Origin: an uncultured Bacilli bacterium
GTDB lineage: Bacteria > Bacillota_I > Bacilli_A > RF39 > UBA660
Length of the DNA stretch: 64,000 nucleotides
Direction: 5' to 3'
NCBI GenBank assembly: GCA_910584305.1
Contig: CAJTZW010000002.1
Location: forward strand, 1-64,000
Shown here: positions 27,801-35,407 of the stretch, piece by piece
How the letters are laid out: every line of letters starts with the position of its first letter
Position numbering within the stretch: the stretch's first letter is position 1
The notes under the pieces: model-generated
The model's input: only the letters and a program-made list of their open reading frames with translations
What the model was told of the DNA's origin: nothing
Database searches by the model: none
Made by a program: the position numbers and the translations under genes

Positions 27801-28481
27801 CTTATTGGTATCTTTGGCAATTGTTCTTTCTAAGTAGTCATTTTCACCAAACAAATCCATGATATCATCATCACTAGAAAGTCCAATCGCCCTTAAAAGT
27901 GTAGTAATAGGGACTTTTCTTGTTCTATCAATACGAACATATACTACGTCTCTTGCATCTGTTTCATATTCTAACCATGTACCCCTGGTAGGAATAATCT
28001 GTGATGTAACGACAATACGCCCATTCTTATCAACTTCTTTACCATAATAAGCACTTGGGGAACGCACCAATTGTGATACGATAACACGTTCTGCTCCATT
28101 GATAATAAAGCTTCCACTTTCTGTCATAAGTGGCATATCCCCTAAGTAGATCTCCTGCTCTTTGACTTCTCCTGTCTCATGATTGAAAAGCCTTGCTTCT
28201 ACCTTTAATGGAGCTGCATATGTCGCATATCTCTCTTTACATCCCTTGATGGAGTATCTTGGTTCTTCAAAAGAATACTCCCCAAATTCTAACGATAAAT
28301 TTCCTGTAAAACTTTCCACAGGAAAAATATCATCGATTACCTCTTTGATTCCTTTTGTCATAAACCAATCATATGATTCTTTTTGAATTTCCAATAAATT
28401 TCCTAATTCAATTGCATTTTTTGTCTTTGCATAATTTCTTCTTTCACGATGATCGCCAAATTTTTTAACCGTATAAGCCAC
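24849..28481 (-). CDS. rpoB: RNA polymerase beta subunit
   Basis: 1210 residues from the GTG at 28479-28481, which has AGGGGTG 6 nt upstream; the GTG at 28490 lies inside that site. The rifampicin region reads SSQLSQFMDQTNPVAELTNKRR with the wild-type-like Ser, Gln, Asp, His-position replaced by N (TNKRR), and LGPGGLSRDRAG. If this alignment is right, the usual His of HKRR is Asn here, a position associated with rifampicin resistance in other bacteria. The C-terminus has an acidic tail of ~60 residues rich in Asp and Glu. Confidence 0.98.
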   Translation of the reverse strand: MAYTVKKFGDHRERRNYAKTKNAIELGNLLEIQKESYDWFMTKGIKEVIDDIFPVESFTGNLSLEFGEYSFEEPRYSIKGCKERYATYAAPLKVEARLFNHETGEVKEQEIYLGDMPLMTESGSFIINGAERVIVSQLVRSPSAYYGKEVDKNGRIVVTSQIIPTRGTWLEYETDARDVVYVRIDRTRKVPITTLLRAIGLSSDDDIMDLFGENDYLERTIAKDTNKNTDEALIDIHSKLRPGEPSTLDSAKNQLITRFFDAFRYDLARVGRYKFNRKLNVVDRLLGCTLAENIIVNGKTIYEAGTVVDKDVLEGLKPILADGYGVKEVLINSELDTYNKVQVIEVYSKNDASKVVKIIGNDQTTDVKRLTISDIYASVSYYLNLLEGIGSFDEIDHLSNRRVRQVGELLQNQFRIGISRIERVIRDRMSTQEVTEVTPKSLINIRPLTAAIKEFFGSSQLSQFMDQTNPVAELTNKRRLSSLGPGGLSRDRAGMEVRDVNPSHYGRLCPIESPEGPNIGLITSLASYARVNEYGFIMTPYRKVKDSVLTDEIVYMTADEELDYYISQASVELDDNNKIIQERVPVRYHGDNIIIKPSQVDYIDVSPQQVVSITTQGIPFLEHDDGKRALMGANMQRQAIPLLKAAAPRVGTGVEAIAARDSGAVVIAKADGIVDYVDSKKIIVKTLGGMDTYYLNGYERSNAGTCYHQVPIVRLGDEVKKDMVIADGPSTDKGELALGKDVTVAFMNYNGYNYEDAVILNERLVKDDVYTSIHIEDYQTECRDTKLGPEEFTRDIPNVSEEARKNLDENGIIRIGTEVKDDDILVGKVTPKGMAELTSEEKLLHAIFGEKTREVRDTSLRVPHGGEGIVHDVKVFTKENTDELPAGVSKIIRVYIVQKRKIQVGDKMAGRHGNKGVISLILPEEDMPYLPDGRPVDILLNPLGVPSRMNIGQILEMHLGIAAKNLGIYVATPVFDGATREEIIDALKEAGLDEDGKTDLYDGRTGEKFDNRVAVGVMHMIKLHHMVDDKLHARSTGPYSLVTQQPLGGKAQFGGQRFGEMEVWALYAYGAANVLQEMMTIKSDDVVGRVKVYEALVKGTPIPTSGVPESFRVLIKEFQALGLDITVLNPEGKFVDLKELEESEEDSFLTTDEFENTEIIPVDSEEPAEEETEDEFEDLDDIDDIDESELEDAMKLEMSLHLNDELEGEE

Positions 28482-28577
28482 TAAATTCACCCCTATATAC
28501 TATATTTTATCAAAGAACATGCCAAAAACAATTTGGTATGTGTCAATTTATGATTTTATCAAATTATAGACAAATTG

Positions 28578-29174
28578 TCAATTATTTGAACAACAAATTA
28601 TGTAAAATCCTTTATTTTTTGTAACGAGACGTACTTCATACTCTTTTTCTAAATCTCTCATTACTGTTTTTGCGCCTTGATCTTTATGAATTACAATCCA
28701 TAACTCACCATGTTTTTTTAAATATTCTTTAGCATCAAACAATATTTTATATAAAATTGTCTTCCCAACACGAATCGGTGGATTGGATATAATAAAATCA
28801 AATTTTTCCTTCACATTTTGATATGCATCACTTTCATAAATTTGAACTGATACATGATTCAAGTCAGAATTCCTTCTGGCAAGTTCTAAACACCGCCTAT
28901 TCACATCTATCATATGAACTTTAGCTGTCGTATTTTTTGCTACATAAATGCCAATAGGTCCATATCCGCATCCTATATCCAAGACCTGCCCTTTTATATT
29001 AGATATATCCAAGCTTTCTAATAAAGTTCTTGTTCCATAATCTAATCCTTTTTTTGAAAATACTCCATTGTCTGTTATAAATTCATAATAACCTTTGCCA
29101 ATATGAACTTTTCGAATGATTTCATACGTTTTTATTGTGTCATCATTTTCAAAGTAATGTGCCAAAATAGTCAT
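28578..29174 (-). CDS. Class I methyltransferase, RsmC/YbxB-like
   Basis: 198 residues. SAM motif I is VLDIGCGYGPIGI (near 65-77); motif IV is FIISNPPIRVGK (near 125), the NPP(Y/F/I) motif of base-amine methyltransferases related to RsmC (16S rRNA G1207). It lies between rplL and rpoB, where Firmicutes carry ybxB. It is half-length compared with enterobacterial RsmC, as is usual in this phylum. Confidence 0.85.
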   Translation of the reverse strand: MTILAHYFENDDTIKTYEIIRKVHIGKGYYEFITDNGVFSKKGLDYGTRTLLESLDISNIKGQVLDIGCGYGPIGIYVAKNTTAKVHMIDVNRRCLELARRNSDLNHVSVQIYESDAYQNVKEKFDFIISNPPIRVGKTILYKILFDAKEYLKKHGELWIVIHKDQGAKTVMRDLEKEYEVRLVTKNKGFYIICCSNN

Positions 29175-29195
29175 CCCCTTTTATAAGACGGTGAA

Positions 29196-29223
29196 AGCCC
29201 ATACTAATATTTTAGTATAGGCT
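29196..29223 (-). terminator. Hairpin after rplL
   Basis: Minus strand AGCCTATACTAA pairs with TTAGTATGGGCT. The T tail is poor (TTCACC), so it may pause or partly terminate rather than end transcription before the methyltransferase and rpoB. Confidence 0.45.
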
Positions 29224-29241
29224 CTACATACTTCTCTTTCA

Positions 29242-29610
29242 TTATTGTAATTCGATAGTAGCTCCGGCTTCTTCGAATTTAGCTTTTAATTCATCTGCTT
29301 CTTCTTTAGCGGCATTCTCTTTAACAACTCCACCATTGTCAGCTAAGTCTTTAGCTTCTTTTAATCCTAAACCAGTAATATCTCTTACTAATTTGATAAC
29401 AGCGATTTTGTTAGCACCTGCACTTGTTAACACAACATTAACAGTACTTGGTCCTTCTTCAGTTGCCCCAGCTACTGGTGCAGCTGCAACTGCTACTGCA
29501 CTTGGATCTACACCAAATTCTTCCTTCAATGCATCTACCAATTCTTTAACCTCAAGAATTGTCATTTCTTTTATTCCGCTAATAAATTCATCTTTTGTAA
29601 ATTTTGCCAT
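29242..29610 (-). CDS. rplL: 50S ribosomal protein L7/L12
   Basis: 122 residues: N-terminal dimerisation domain, Ala/Pro-rich hinge (VAVAAAPVAG), and the conserved C-terminal domain with KIAVIKLVRDITGLGLKEAK. It forms the ribosomal stalk with L10 and recruits translation GTPases. Preceded by AGGAGG; 23 nt from rplJ. Confidence 0.98.
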   Translation of the reverse strand: MAKFTKDEFISGIKEMTILEVKELVDALKEEFGVDPSAVAVAAAPVAGATEEGPSTVNVVLTSAGANKIAVIKLVRDITGLGLKEAKDLADNGGVVKENAAKEEADELKAKFEEAGATIELQ

Positions 29611-29633
29611 TTTATATTCCTCCTTTAAATTTA

Positions 29634-30125
29634 CTATTTTTCTAAATTTTGACTATATAAGTCTAAACAAATTGATAAGTCGCGAACAACTCCAATAAGT
29701 CCACCTGCAAGCATTGTAAGTAGTCCTTCTCTTGATGGAATTGAAGCAAGCTCATTTAACATCTTGATATCTGCTACTTCCCCATCAACAACTCCAACTT
29801 TCATTTCTAGTGCACTATGTGTTTTTGCAAAATCGCTTAATGCTTTGATTGGAGCAATTGCATCTTTTCCAAATGCGATTGCCTTAGGCCCATTTAAATG
29901 GTCTCCTAAATCAATATTTAATTTTTCTAATGCTCTAGCTGTTAAAGTATTTTTGTATACTTTTAGTTCTGAACCAGACCCCCTTAAAATTTTTCTAAGC
30001 TCATTGGTGTCAGAAACAGTAAGTCCTCGATATTCAAATAAAACATATGTAGATGATTCTTTCATTTTATTTGCAATCTCATCTACCACTGTTGCCTTTG
30101 CATCAATAATTTTTTGGTTTGCCAT
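29634..30125 (-). CDS. rplJ: 50S ribosomal protein L10
   Basis: 163 residues: YRGLTVSDTNELRK (near 31-44) and KVYKNTLTARAL (near 55) are family signatures; the C-terminal helix binds L7/L12 dimers. It is preceded by an L10 leader RNA and its own consensus promoter inside the end of rplA. Confidence 0.97.
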   Translation of the reverse strand: MANQKIIDAKATVVDEIANKMKESSTYVLFEYRGLTVSDTNELRKILRGSGSELKVYKNTLTARALEKLNIDLGDHLNGPKAIAFGKDAIAPIKALSDFAKTHSALEMKVGVVDGEVADIKMLNELASIPSREGLLTMLAGGLIGVVRDLSICLDLYSQNLEK

Positions 30126-30140
30126 CTCGCACCTCCTTAT

Positions 30141-30273
30141 TTTCTTGTGTTCCGTATAAAAAGCCTTACAATCATTAAGACAGTAAGGCCGAAAGACTCA
30201 AAATAATTTCAAGTTCCTCGGTAGGATATTAAGCGTTTTCACACCTACTGTCTACGGTACATTATTTCTGCAT
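30141..30273 (-). ncRNA. Ribosomal protein L10 leader with attenuator
   Basis: On the minus strand the leader holds GTAGACAGTAGGTG, then ATCCTACCGAGG, the paired elements of L10 leaders that L10(L12)4 binds. It ends in an intrinsic terminator: GCCTTAC (30183-30189) with GTAAGGC (30163-30169) and a TTTTTAT tail. Binding of L10 should favour termination, giving autoregulation of rplJ-rplL. Confidence 0.88.
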
Positions 30274-30279
30274 GTATGC

Positions 30280-30308
30280 ATTATAGCATATTATTTTTTA
30301 GTTGTCAA
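30280..30308 (-). promoter_or_regulatory. Promoter of rplJ-rplL
   Basis: Minus strand TTGACA (30303-30308), 17 nt, TATAAT (30280-30285); perfect consensus, overlapping the end of rplA. Confidence 0.85.
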
Positions 30309-30993
30309 AACTATTTGTATCAATTTTTACACCAGGCCCCATAGTTGAAGAAACTGATATATTTAAAATATACTTTCCTTTTACTACAGCTGGTTTTGAT
30401 TTTATAATTAAAGATACAAAAGTATTTAAATTTTCAAGTAATTTTTCATTGGCAAATGAAACTTTTCCAATAAGAGCATGCACATTGCCATAACTATCTG
30501 TACGATATTCTACACGTCCTTTTTTTACATCTTCTACAGCTGTTTTTGTATCCATTGTAACAGTTCCAGTTTTAGGGTTTGGCATTAATCCTTTAGGCCC
30601 TAAAATTTTACCAATTTTACCTAAAGCAGGCATCATATCTGGAGTAGCAATCATCGTATCAAATTCAAACCAATTTTCTTTTTCGATTTTTTCTAACAAA
30701 TCAACGTCTCCTACATAATCTGCTCCTGCTTCTTGTGCAGCCTTTGCAGCCTCCCCTTTAGCGATTACAAGTACTCTCTTTGTTTTTCCTGTTCCATTTG
30801 GAAGTACAACAGCACCTCTTAATTGTTGGTCTGCTTTTTTTGTATCTAAATTAAGGCGAAGTGCGACTTCTACAGAAGAATCAAAACTTGCTACAGCAGT
30901 TTCTTTAACTAATGCGATTGCTTCTTCCTTGGTATATAATTTTCCTTTTTCAACTTTCTTTGAAGCTTCTAAATACTTTTTACTTTTCTTCAT
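30298..30993 (-). CDS. rplA: 50S ribosomal protein L1
   Basis: 231 residues. It carries MPALGKIGKILGPKGLMPNPKTGTV (signature in the middle, near 120-144) and the VKKGRVEYRTDSYGNVHALIGK segment. It forms the mobile L1 stalk at the E site, and in many bacteria represses its own operon by binding mRNA that mimics its rRNA site; candidate sites are annotated upstream of rplA and rplK. Confidence 0.98.
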   Translation of the reverse strand: MKKSKKYLEASKKVEKGKLYTKEEAIALVKETAVASFDSSVEVALRLNLDTKKADQQLRGAVVLPNGTGKTKRVLVIAKGEAAKAAQEAGADYVGDVDLLEKIEKENWFEFDTMIATPDMMPALGKIGKILGPKGLMPNPKTGTVTMDTKTAVEDVKKGRVEYRTDSYGNVHALIGKVSFANEKLLENLNTFVSLIIKSKPAVVKGKYILNISVSSTMGPGVKIDTNSFDN

Positions 30994-31007
30994 TTTCTAA
31001 ACCTCCT

Positions 31008-31040
31008 TATGTGGTATATGCGGATTTTCCCTCCCACATA
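31008..31040 (-). promoter_or_regulatory. Candidate L1 repressor site before rplA
   Basis: Minus strand TATGTGG-GAGG, internal loop, then ACCACATA, running directly into the Shine-Dalgarno AAGGAGG at 31001-31008. The same GTGGGAG...ACCAC pattern precedes rplK. Binding here would cover the ribosome binding site. Confidence 0.6.
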
Positions 31041-31063
31041 GGTAAAACCTATATGAATTAAAA

Positions 31064-31492
31064 TTAATCTTCTTCTACTTTTACACCCATGTTTTTAGCT
31101 GTTCCAGCAACAATTTTCATTGCTTGTTCAACATCATAAGCGTTTAAGTCTGGCAATTTGATTTCTGCAATTTCTTTTAATTGCGCTTTTGTTAAAGTTG
31201 CAACTGTTTCAGTTGATCCTTTAGCAGATCCCTTCTTAGCCCCAGTTACCTTCTTAATTAAGAATGGAGTTGGTGGAGTCTTAATTACGAAATCAAAACT
31301 TCTATCTTCGTAAATAGAGATTTCTACTGGAAGAATATCTCCCATTCTATCCCTAGTTGCATCATTATATTTTGTACAGAATTCTTGTAAATTAATTCCG
31401 GCTGGTCCAAGTACAGTTCCTACTGGTGGAGCTGGTGTTGCTTTTCCTGCTGGAATTTGTAACTTAATTTTCTTTGTAATTTCCTTTGCCAC
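31064..31492 (-). CDS. rplK: 50S ribosomal protein L11
   Basis: 142 residues from the GTG at 31490-31492, which has AGGAGGTG 6 nt upstream; the longer frame would start inside that site. L11 signatures: IPAGKATPAPPVGTVLGPAG (near 13-32) and PDLNAYDVEQAMKIVAGTAKNMG at the end. It forms the GTPase-associated centre with L10. Confidence 0.98.
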   Translation of the reverse strand: MAKEITKKIKLQIPAGKATPAPPVGTVLGPAGINLQEFCTKYNDATRDRMGDILPVEISIYEDRSFDFVIKTPPTPFLIKKVTGAKKGSAKGSTETVATLTKAQLKEIAEIKLPDLNAYDVEQAMKIVAGTAKNMGVKVEED

Positions 31493-31521
31493 GAAAAACA
31501 CCTCCTATATTTTTTTCGCGA

Positions 31522-31557
31522 GTGGTTCTAATGATATCCGCATCAAACATCTCCCAC
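31522..31557 (-). promoter_or_regulatory. Candidate L1 repressor site before rplK
   Basis: Minus strand GTGGGAG, then a loop with GATGCGGATATCATT, then AACCAC; outer stem GTGG/CCAC. It matches the pattern upstream of rplA. Confidence 0.55.
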
Positions 31558-31589
31558 TTTTTCTATATAACAAAATATATAGCTTTATC

Positions 31590-31618
31590 ATGATATCATA
31601 TTTTATTTTGTTTGTAAA
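31590..31618 (-). promoter_or_regulatory. Possible promoter of rplK-rplA
   Basis: Minus strand TTTACA (31613-31618), 17 nt, TATCAT (31590-31595). Confidence 0.4.
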
Positions 31619-32454
31619 TATTTATTCCTAATATTTTGTGTTTTTTGTTTAGCATACTGTTTTGTAATCATTAATGAAACTTTATTTTCTTCATCAACAT
31701 ATATATATTGAACCGCAATATCGTCGCGATCCAAATCCTGTTGTACTCTTTGTGTCATTAAATAATTAAAATAATCTAACACACTATGATCTAAAGCATA
31801 GAACTGTTCTACTTCCACTTCTGGTATTGTTCCATACACTACAAAGCCATGTTTCCAATTCTTAATATCCTGTGCATATGTTTCAGAAACTTCTATTCCC
31901 TGCAGATAATTTTTAAGAACAAAGGCTACCTGTGGATCAATAAATAGTGGTATTGCAAGATAATCCCCAAGTTTATTTTGTAATTCATTCAATGGAGTAT
32001 TTTTGAAATCTTGAATATTCCTTATAGCTAAACTTTGATCCTTTCGCTCACAAATTTTATCCATAGTATAATGTAATCTCACACGGTCAAATGCTGGATC
32101 TATAGATGCAGTTACTCTGCAATTGTTATTTTTCACATATAACTCTTGATGTTGAAGAACTAATTGTAGCATTTTAAGAAAATTTCTTTTATACCCATTA
32201 GTTTTTCCTTTAAATGATATATTAGAATTTTCAAATAGTAGTTCTAATGCATTTAATTTAGCTAAATTTGCATTATTTAAATTATTTCTATCTATCTTTT
32301 CTTTTATTGCTAGTAAGTAATGATATATTGTATCCATATGATTTTGTTTATCTGTAGCAATTAAATCTTCAATCAAAAATGTCTCCATCCTAACAATAGA
32401 ATTGTCATTGAGCTTATTAAATAAGTCCTCTAATTTATGGCTTATATTACCCAT
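31603..32454 (-). CDS. Hypothetical protein inserted between nusG and rplK
   Basis: 283 residues, not recognised. It is soluble and basic-acidic mixed; the N-terminal ~100 residues look all-helical, the C-terminal half mixed (FVVYGTIPEVEVEQFYALD, then YIYVDEENKVSLMITK). It has no metal or nucleotide motif I can see. It sits inside one of the most conserved bacterial gene junctions, on the same strand and 26 nt after nusG, so it is probably co-transcribed with the transcription and ribosome genes. Confidence 0.6.
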   Translation of the reverse strand: MGNISHKLEDLFNKLNDNSIVRMETFLIEDLIATDKQNHMDTIYHYLLAIKEKIDRNNLNNANLAKLNALELLFENSNISFKGKTNGYKRNFLKMLQLVLQHQELYVKNNNCRVTASIDPAFDRVRLHYTMDKICERKDQSLAIRNIQDFKNTPLNELQNKLGDYLAIPLFIDPQVAFVLKNYLQGIEVSETYAQDIKNWKHGFVVYGTIPEVEVEQFYALDHSVLDYFNYLMTQRVQQDLDRDDIAVQYIYVDEENKVSLMITKQYAKQKTQNIRNKYLQTK

Positions 32455-32480
32455 ATTATTTTTCCCCCTATACTACGTGA

Positions 32481-33005
32481 CTATGCTTTTTCAATCTCGT
32501 TCAATGCCAATTCAACAGATGTCTCTTGGCCAAACAAGTCAAGCAATACTTCCACCTTCTGTGTTTCCATATCCAGTGACTTTACTTTACCAAACATGCT
32601 TGCAAATGGTCCAGCAATTACTTTTACCATATCATCAATATTGAGTGAATTCCCAATCTCTAAACGGCTCATTCCCATACTACCTAAAATTTTATCCACT
32701 TCTGCTGGAGTCAATGGGAAAGGTTTGGCACCTTTACCGGATGAACCAATAAATCCTGTAACACCTGGAGTATTACGAACAATAAACCATGCTTCATCAT
32801 TCATTACCATTTCAACTAAAATATATCCAGGGAACATTTTTCTTGATTTTTCTTTCCCTTTCTCATCTATTTCTTTTTGTTCTGGAACAACCACTCTATA
32901 AATATAGTCTTCCATTCCCATACTATTTGCACGCATCTCCAATTTTTCTTTTACTTTATTCTCATGTCCAGAATACGTGTTAACTACATACCATTCTTTT
33001 TGCAT
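32481..33005 (-). CDS. nusG: Transcription elongation/antitermination factor NusG
   Basis: 174 residues. NGN domain first (EWYVVNTYSGHENKVKEKLE; PGYILVEM near 70), then a KOW domain (MVKVIAGPFASMFGKV near 125). It binds the RNA polymerase clamp and aids processivity. Starts 1 nt after secE. Confidence 0.97.
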   Translation of the reverse strand: MQKEWYVVNTYSGHENKVKEKLEMRANSMGMEDYIYRVVVPEQKEIDEKGKEKSRKMFPGYILVEMVMNDEAWFIVRNTPGVTGFIGSSGKGAKPFPLTPAEVDKILGSMGMSRLEIGNSLNIDDMVKVIAGPFASMFGKVKSLDMETQKVEVLLDLFGQETSVELALNEIEKA

Positions 33006-33006
33006 A

Positions 33007-33186
33007 CTACTTCACCACCACCTTTATTCCAGCTAAAATCAAATCTAGTCCTCCAAAAAAAACAGAGAATACTAGGATAAACGCAATGGTTGCAACTGAG
33101 TATTGAATCATTTCTCTTTTGTTTAACCATCTTACCTTTTTTAATTCACCTTTTACACCAACTAAGAACCTTGCAATTTTCTTCAT
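33007..33186 (-). CDS. secE: Protein translocase subunit SecE
   Basis: 59 residues from the ATG at 33186; the in-frame ATG 9 nt upstream lies against the Shine-Dalgarno AAGGAAGAG. Pattern: amphipathic KGELKKVRW(L)NKREM followed by a single membrane helix. It clamps SecY. The rpmG gene often found next to it is absent. Confidence 0.95.
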   Translation of the reverse strand: MKKIARFLVGVKGELKKVRWLNKREMIQYSVATIAFILVFSVFFGGLDLILAGIKVVVK

Positions 33187-33251
33187 ATAGCACATCTCTT
33201 CCTTTTTAATATTTTTTCAAATAAAAAACACGCTTTTTTGTGTCTAGATAC

Positions 33252-33280
33252 ATAGTATCATAAAAGTTACTATTCGTCAA
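33252..33280 (-). promoter_or_regulatory. Promoter of secE-nusG
   Basis: Minus strand TTGACG (33275-33280), 17 nt, TACTAT (33252-33257). A short ACAC/GTGT hairpin with T run follows in the leader (33222-33245), perhaps a weak attenuator. Confidence 0.7.
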
Positions 33281-33330
33281 TTATTTATATGCTAAATAGG
33301 AAAAATAATTTCATTTCAAAATAATAATGT

Positions 33331-33358
33331 AAAAAATAATCAAGATATCTTGATTATT
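33331..33358 (-). terminator. Terminator after the coiled-coil gene pair
   Basis: AATAATCAAG-ATAT-CTTGATTATT (33335-33358) overlapping the stop, then TTTTTT on the minus strand. Confidence 0.85.
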
Positions 33359-34241
33359 CTCCTAAATTAAAACGATCAATACCCACTGTAAAATCTCCTA
33401 CCAGTTCATTAAATTTCAATAAATTATTGGCAAGTTCATTTTTATCATTATCGTATTTAATTTTATCTAATTTCAATTGTCTTTTTTCTTCTTCAAATGC
33501 TTCCTTTTCTTCTAACAAAGACTTTCTATCTTCCTCTAATTTTTGTTGTTCTTTTTCTATCTTCTGTTGTTGCTCTTCCTCAGACTTTTTTAGACGTGCC
33601 AATTCATCGCGTTTATACTTTTCAAATTTATTCTTTTCATTTATAATTTTTACTTGTGTTTCTTTTAATGAAGTTAATTCTTCTTCGATTTCTATCTTTT
33701 TATTTTTTAATTTATTATATACTTCTTCCTTGTATTCTTTAATCTTTTGATAGTCCTCTGCTTTTTTGATTTCATGTTCTTCCTTACTTTTTTGTAAAGA
33801 TTTTAACTGATCTTCTATTTTTTTCTTCATCTCAATATTTTTATTAAATAAATTTGTCGCTTCTTTCACGTTATTATTCACGATTTCAAAAATACTATTG
33901 ATATCTTTAGTAGACTTTTGTGATTCTTTTACTATTTCAGATTCTGAAGAAGAGGAATCCTCTTCAGAATCCTCTGTAGAATATTCTTCTATCTCTTCTG
34001 CTTCATCTGAATCTGAGTTCTCTTCTGGTTGATTTATTTCAATGCTAAAATCATCATCTGAACTCAATTCAAAATCTTCTTGTTCTTCTTCCTCCACTTG
34101 ATCTTCTGTTTTCGTACTTTTCTTGGTAAATGGAACAGAGTCACTTCGTAATAGATCAAAACTCATATCATTTGTTTTTTTATTTTTTTTATCACGAAAT
34201 TTAGTGTCTAAAGATGAAGTTTCTACTGTTTCTTCCTTCAT
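33354..34241 (-). CDS. Glu/Lys-rich coiled-coil protein
   Basis: 295 residues: an acidic low-complexity first third (EEEQEDFELSSDDD and Ser/Glu runs), then a long coiled coil (about 130-270) of Glu/Lys/Leu heptads, ending FNELVGDFTVGIDRFNLGE. It has no membrane segment. The C-terminal residues resemble those of the next gene (FKELVSQFNSGFQ), so the two are likely diverged paralogs. Function unknown; a cytoskeletal or cell-envelope scaffold is a guess. Confidence 0.6.
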   Translation of the reverse strand: MKEETVETSSLDTKFRDKKNKKTNDMSFDLLRSDSVPFTKKSTKTEDQVEEEEQEDFELSSDDDFSIEINQPEENSDSDEAEEIEEYSTEDSEEDSSSSESEIVKESQKSTKDINSIFEIVNNNVKEATNLFNKNIEMKKKIEDQLKSLQKSKEEHEIKKAEDYQKIKEYKEEVYNKLKNKKIEIEEELTSLKETQVKIINEKNKFEKYKRDELARLKKSEEEQQQKIEKEQQKLEEDRKSLLEEKEAFEEEKRQLKLDKIKYDNDKNELANNLLKFNELVGDFTVGIDRFNLGE

Positions 34242-34252
34242 TTAAACACCTC

Positions 34253-35287
34253 CTATTTATCTGTGTCAGGCAATTGTTGGAATCCAGAATTAAATTGAGA
34301 AACCAATTCTTTGAATCTTGCACAACTTTGCGATAAGTTCTTGCTTTCTAATTCTAGTTTCTTTTCTTCTAAATCTTTGAATTTTTCGAATTGTTCTTTT
34401 TGGCTCATAATCTCTAATTGTGCATTTTTAATTTTTTCTAAATCTATTTCTTTTGTTTTCTCAAATTGTTCTCTTTGATTTTTTAATTCTTGTTCTTCTG
34501 TATTCAATTTATTTAAAGTAACTTCTTTTTCTTTATTAAATTGTTCAATATCTGCTTCTAATTTTTTTCTATCTCTTTCGATATTTTCTTTTTCTGTCTG
34601 TTGTTTCTTTTCTTCTAAATCCTTATATACACGGAATTGTGCTTTTTCCGCCTCTAATTTTTCAGATGAGGCTTTTACAGAAGCATCCGCAAGTGCAAGT
34701 TCTGCTCTCGTAGCTTCTGCGTCTGCATTGAATTGAGCTTCTTCATTCTGAAGTCTTAACTTTTGTGTACGCACGTATTCATTACATTGTGCTTTTTCTA
34801 ATTCAATGCTTTCTTTCTGGCTTTGAACAAAACGTTCAAATTCTTCTCTTTCTTTTTCTAATTTTTCTTTTTCCTCTTTTAAATTAGCAGCATTGTCTGT
34901 CACATTCTTTTTCTGTTCAATTAAAGTAGAAATAAAATTATTAGCACCTGCGACATCATTGTATAAGCTGTCAAATAAGGCATCGAAATCTGCATTATCT
35001 TTTGTCAACTGATTTGGCATGCTTGGTGCTGTAGGCGCATTTGGATAATTAGGTGGGGTAGGTATAAATTTGTTTGATATTTCGGTATCTTTATTTTGTT
35101 CTGCATCAATTCCAAAAGTTTCTTCTAGATTAATGTCATCCATTTTAATTTCGTCCATTGAATTTCCATTTGTAGTGTTTTCTGATTCTTCATCTTCTTC
35201 CCTATCGTAATAGAAATCATCTTCTAACATTTCTTTATCATTTAATACTTCTGCTTCGTTGTTTGTAACATTTTCTAATTCTTCCAT
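34253..35287 (-). CDS. Coiled-coil protein, paralog of the next gene
   Basis: 344 residues: acidic N-terminus, a Pro-rich stretch (PTPPNYPNAPTAPSMPNQ near 72-89) and a coiled coil from about 110 to 320 with repeated KLEKEREEFE / KEQFEKFKDLEEKKLE units. Eleven nt separate it from its paralog, so they form one transcript ending at the terminator 33331-33358. The ribosome binding site is AAAGGAGATG. Confidence 0.6.
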   Translation of the reverse strand: MEELENVTNNEAEVLNDKEMLEDDFYYDREEDEESENTTNGNSMDEIKMDDINLEETFGIDAEQNKDTEISNKFIPTPPNYPNAPTAPSMPNQLTKDNADFDALFDSLYNDVAGANNFISTLIEQKKNVTDNAANLKEEKEKLEKEREEFERFVQSQKESIELEKAQCNEYVRTQKLRLQNEEAQFNADAEATRAELALADASVKASSEKLEAEKAQFRVYKDLEEKKQQTEKENIERDRKKLEADIEQFNKEKEVTLNKLNTEEQELKNQREQFEKTKEIDLEKIKNAQLEIMSQKEQFEKFKDLEEKKLELESKNLSQSCARFKELVSQFNSGFQQLPDTDK

Positions 35288-35349
35288 TATTAAAACATCT
35301 CCTTTTTATTCTTCTGTTAAATTAGTCCCCTATTACTAATATCATACCT

Positions 35350-35378
35350 AGTATAACAAAAAAAATGTAAAATGTACA
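35350..35378 (-). promoter_or_regulatory. Promoter of the coiled-coil operon
   Basis: Minus strand TGTACA (35373-35378), 17 nt, TATACT (35350-35355). Confidence 0.5.
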
Positions 35379-35407
35379 CCTTTTTTTTTATTTTTATGAT
35401 TAAATTT

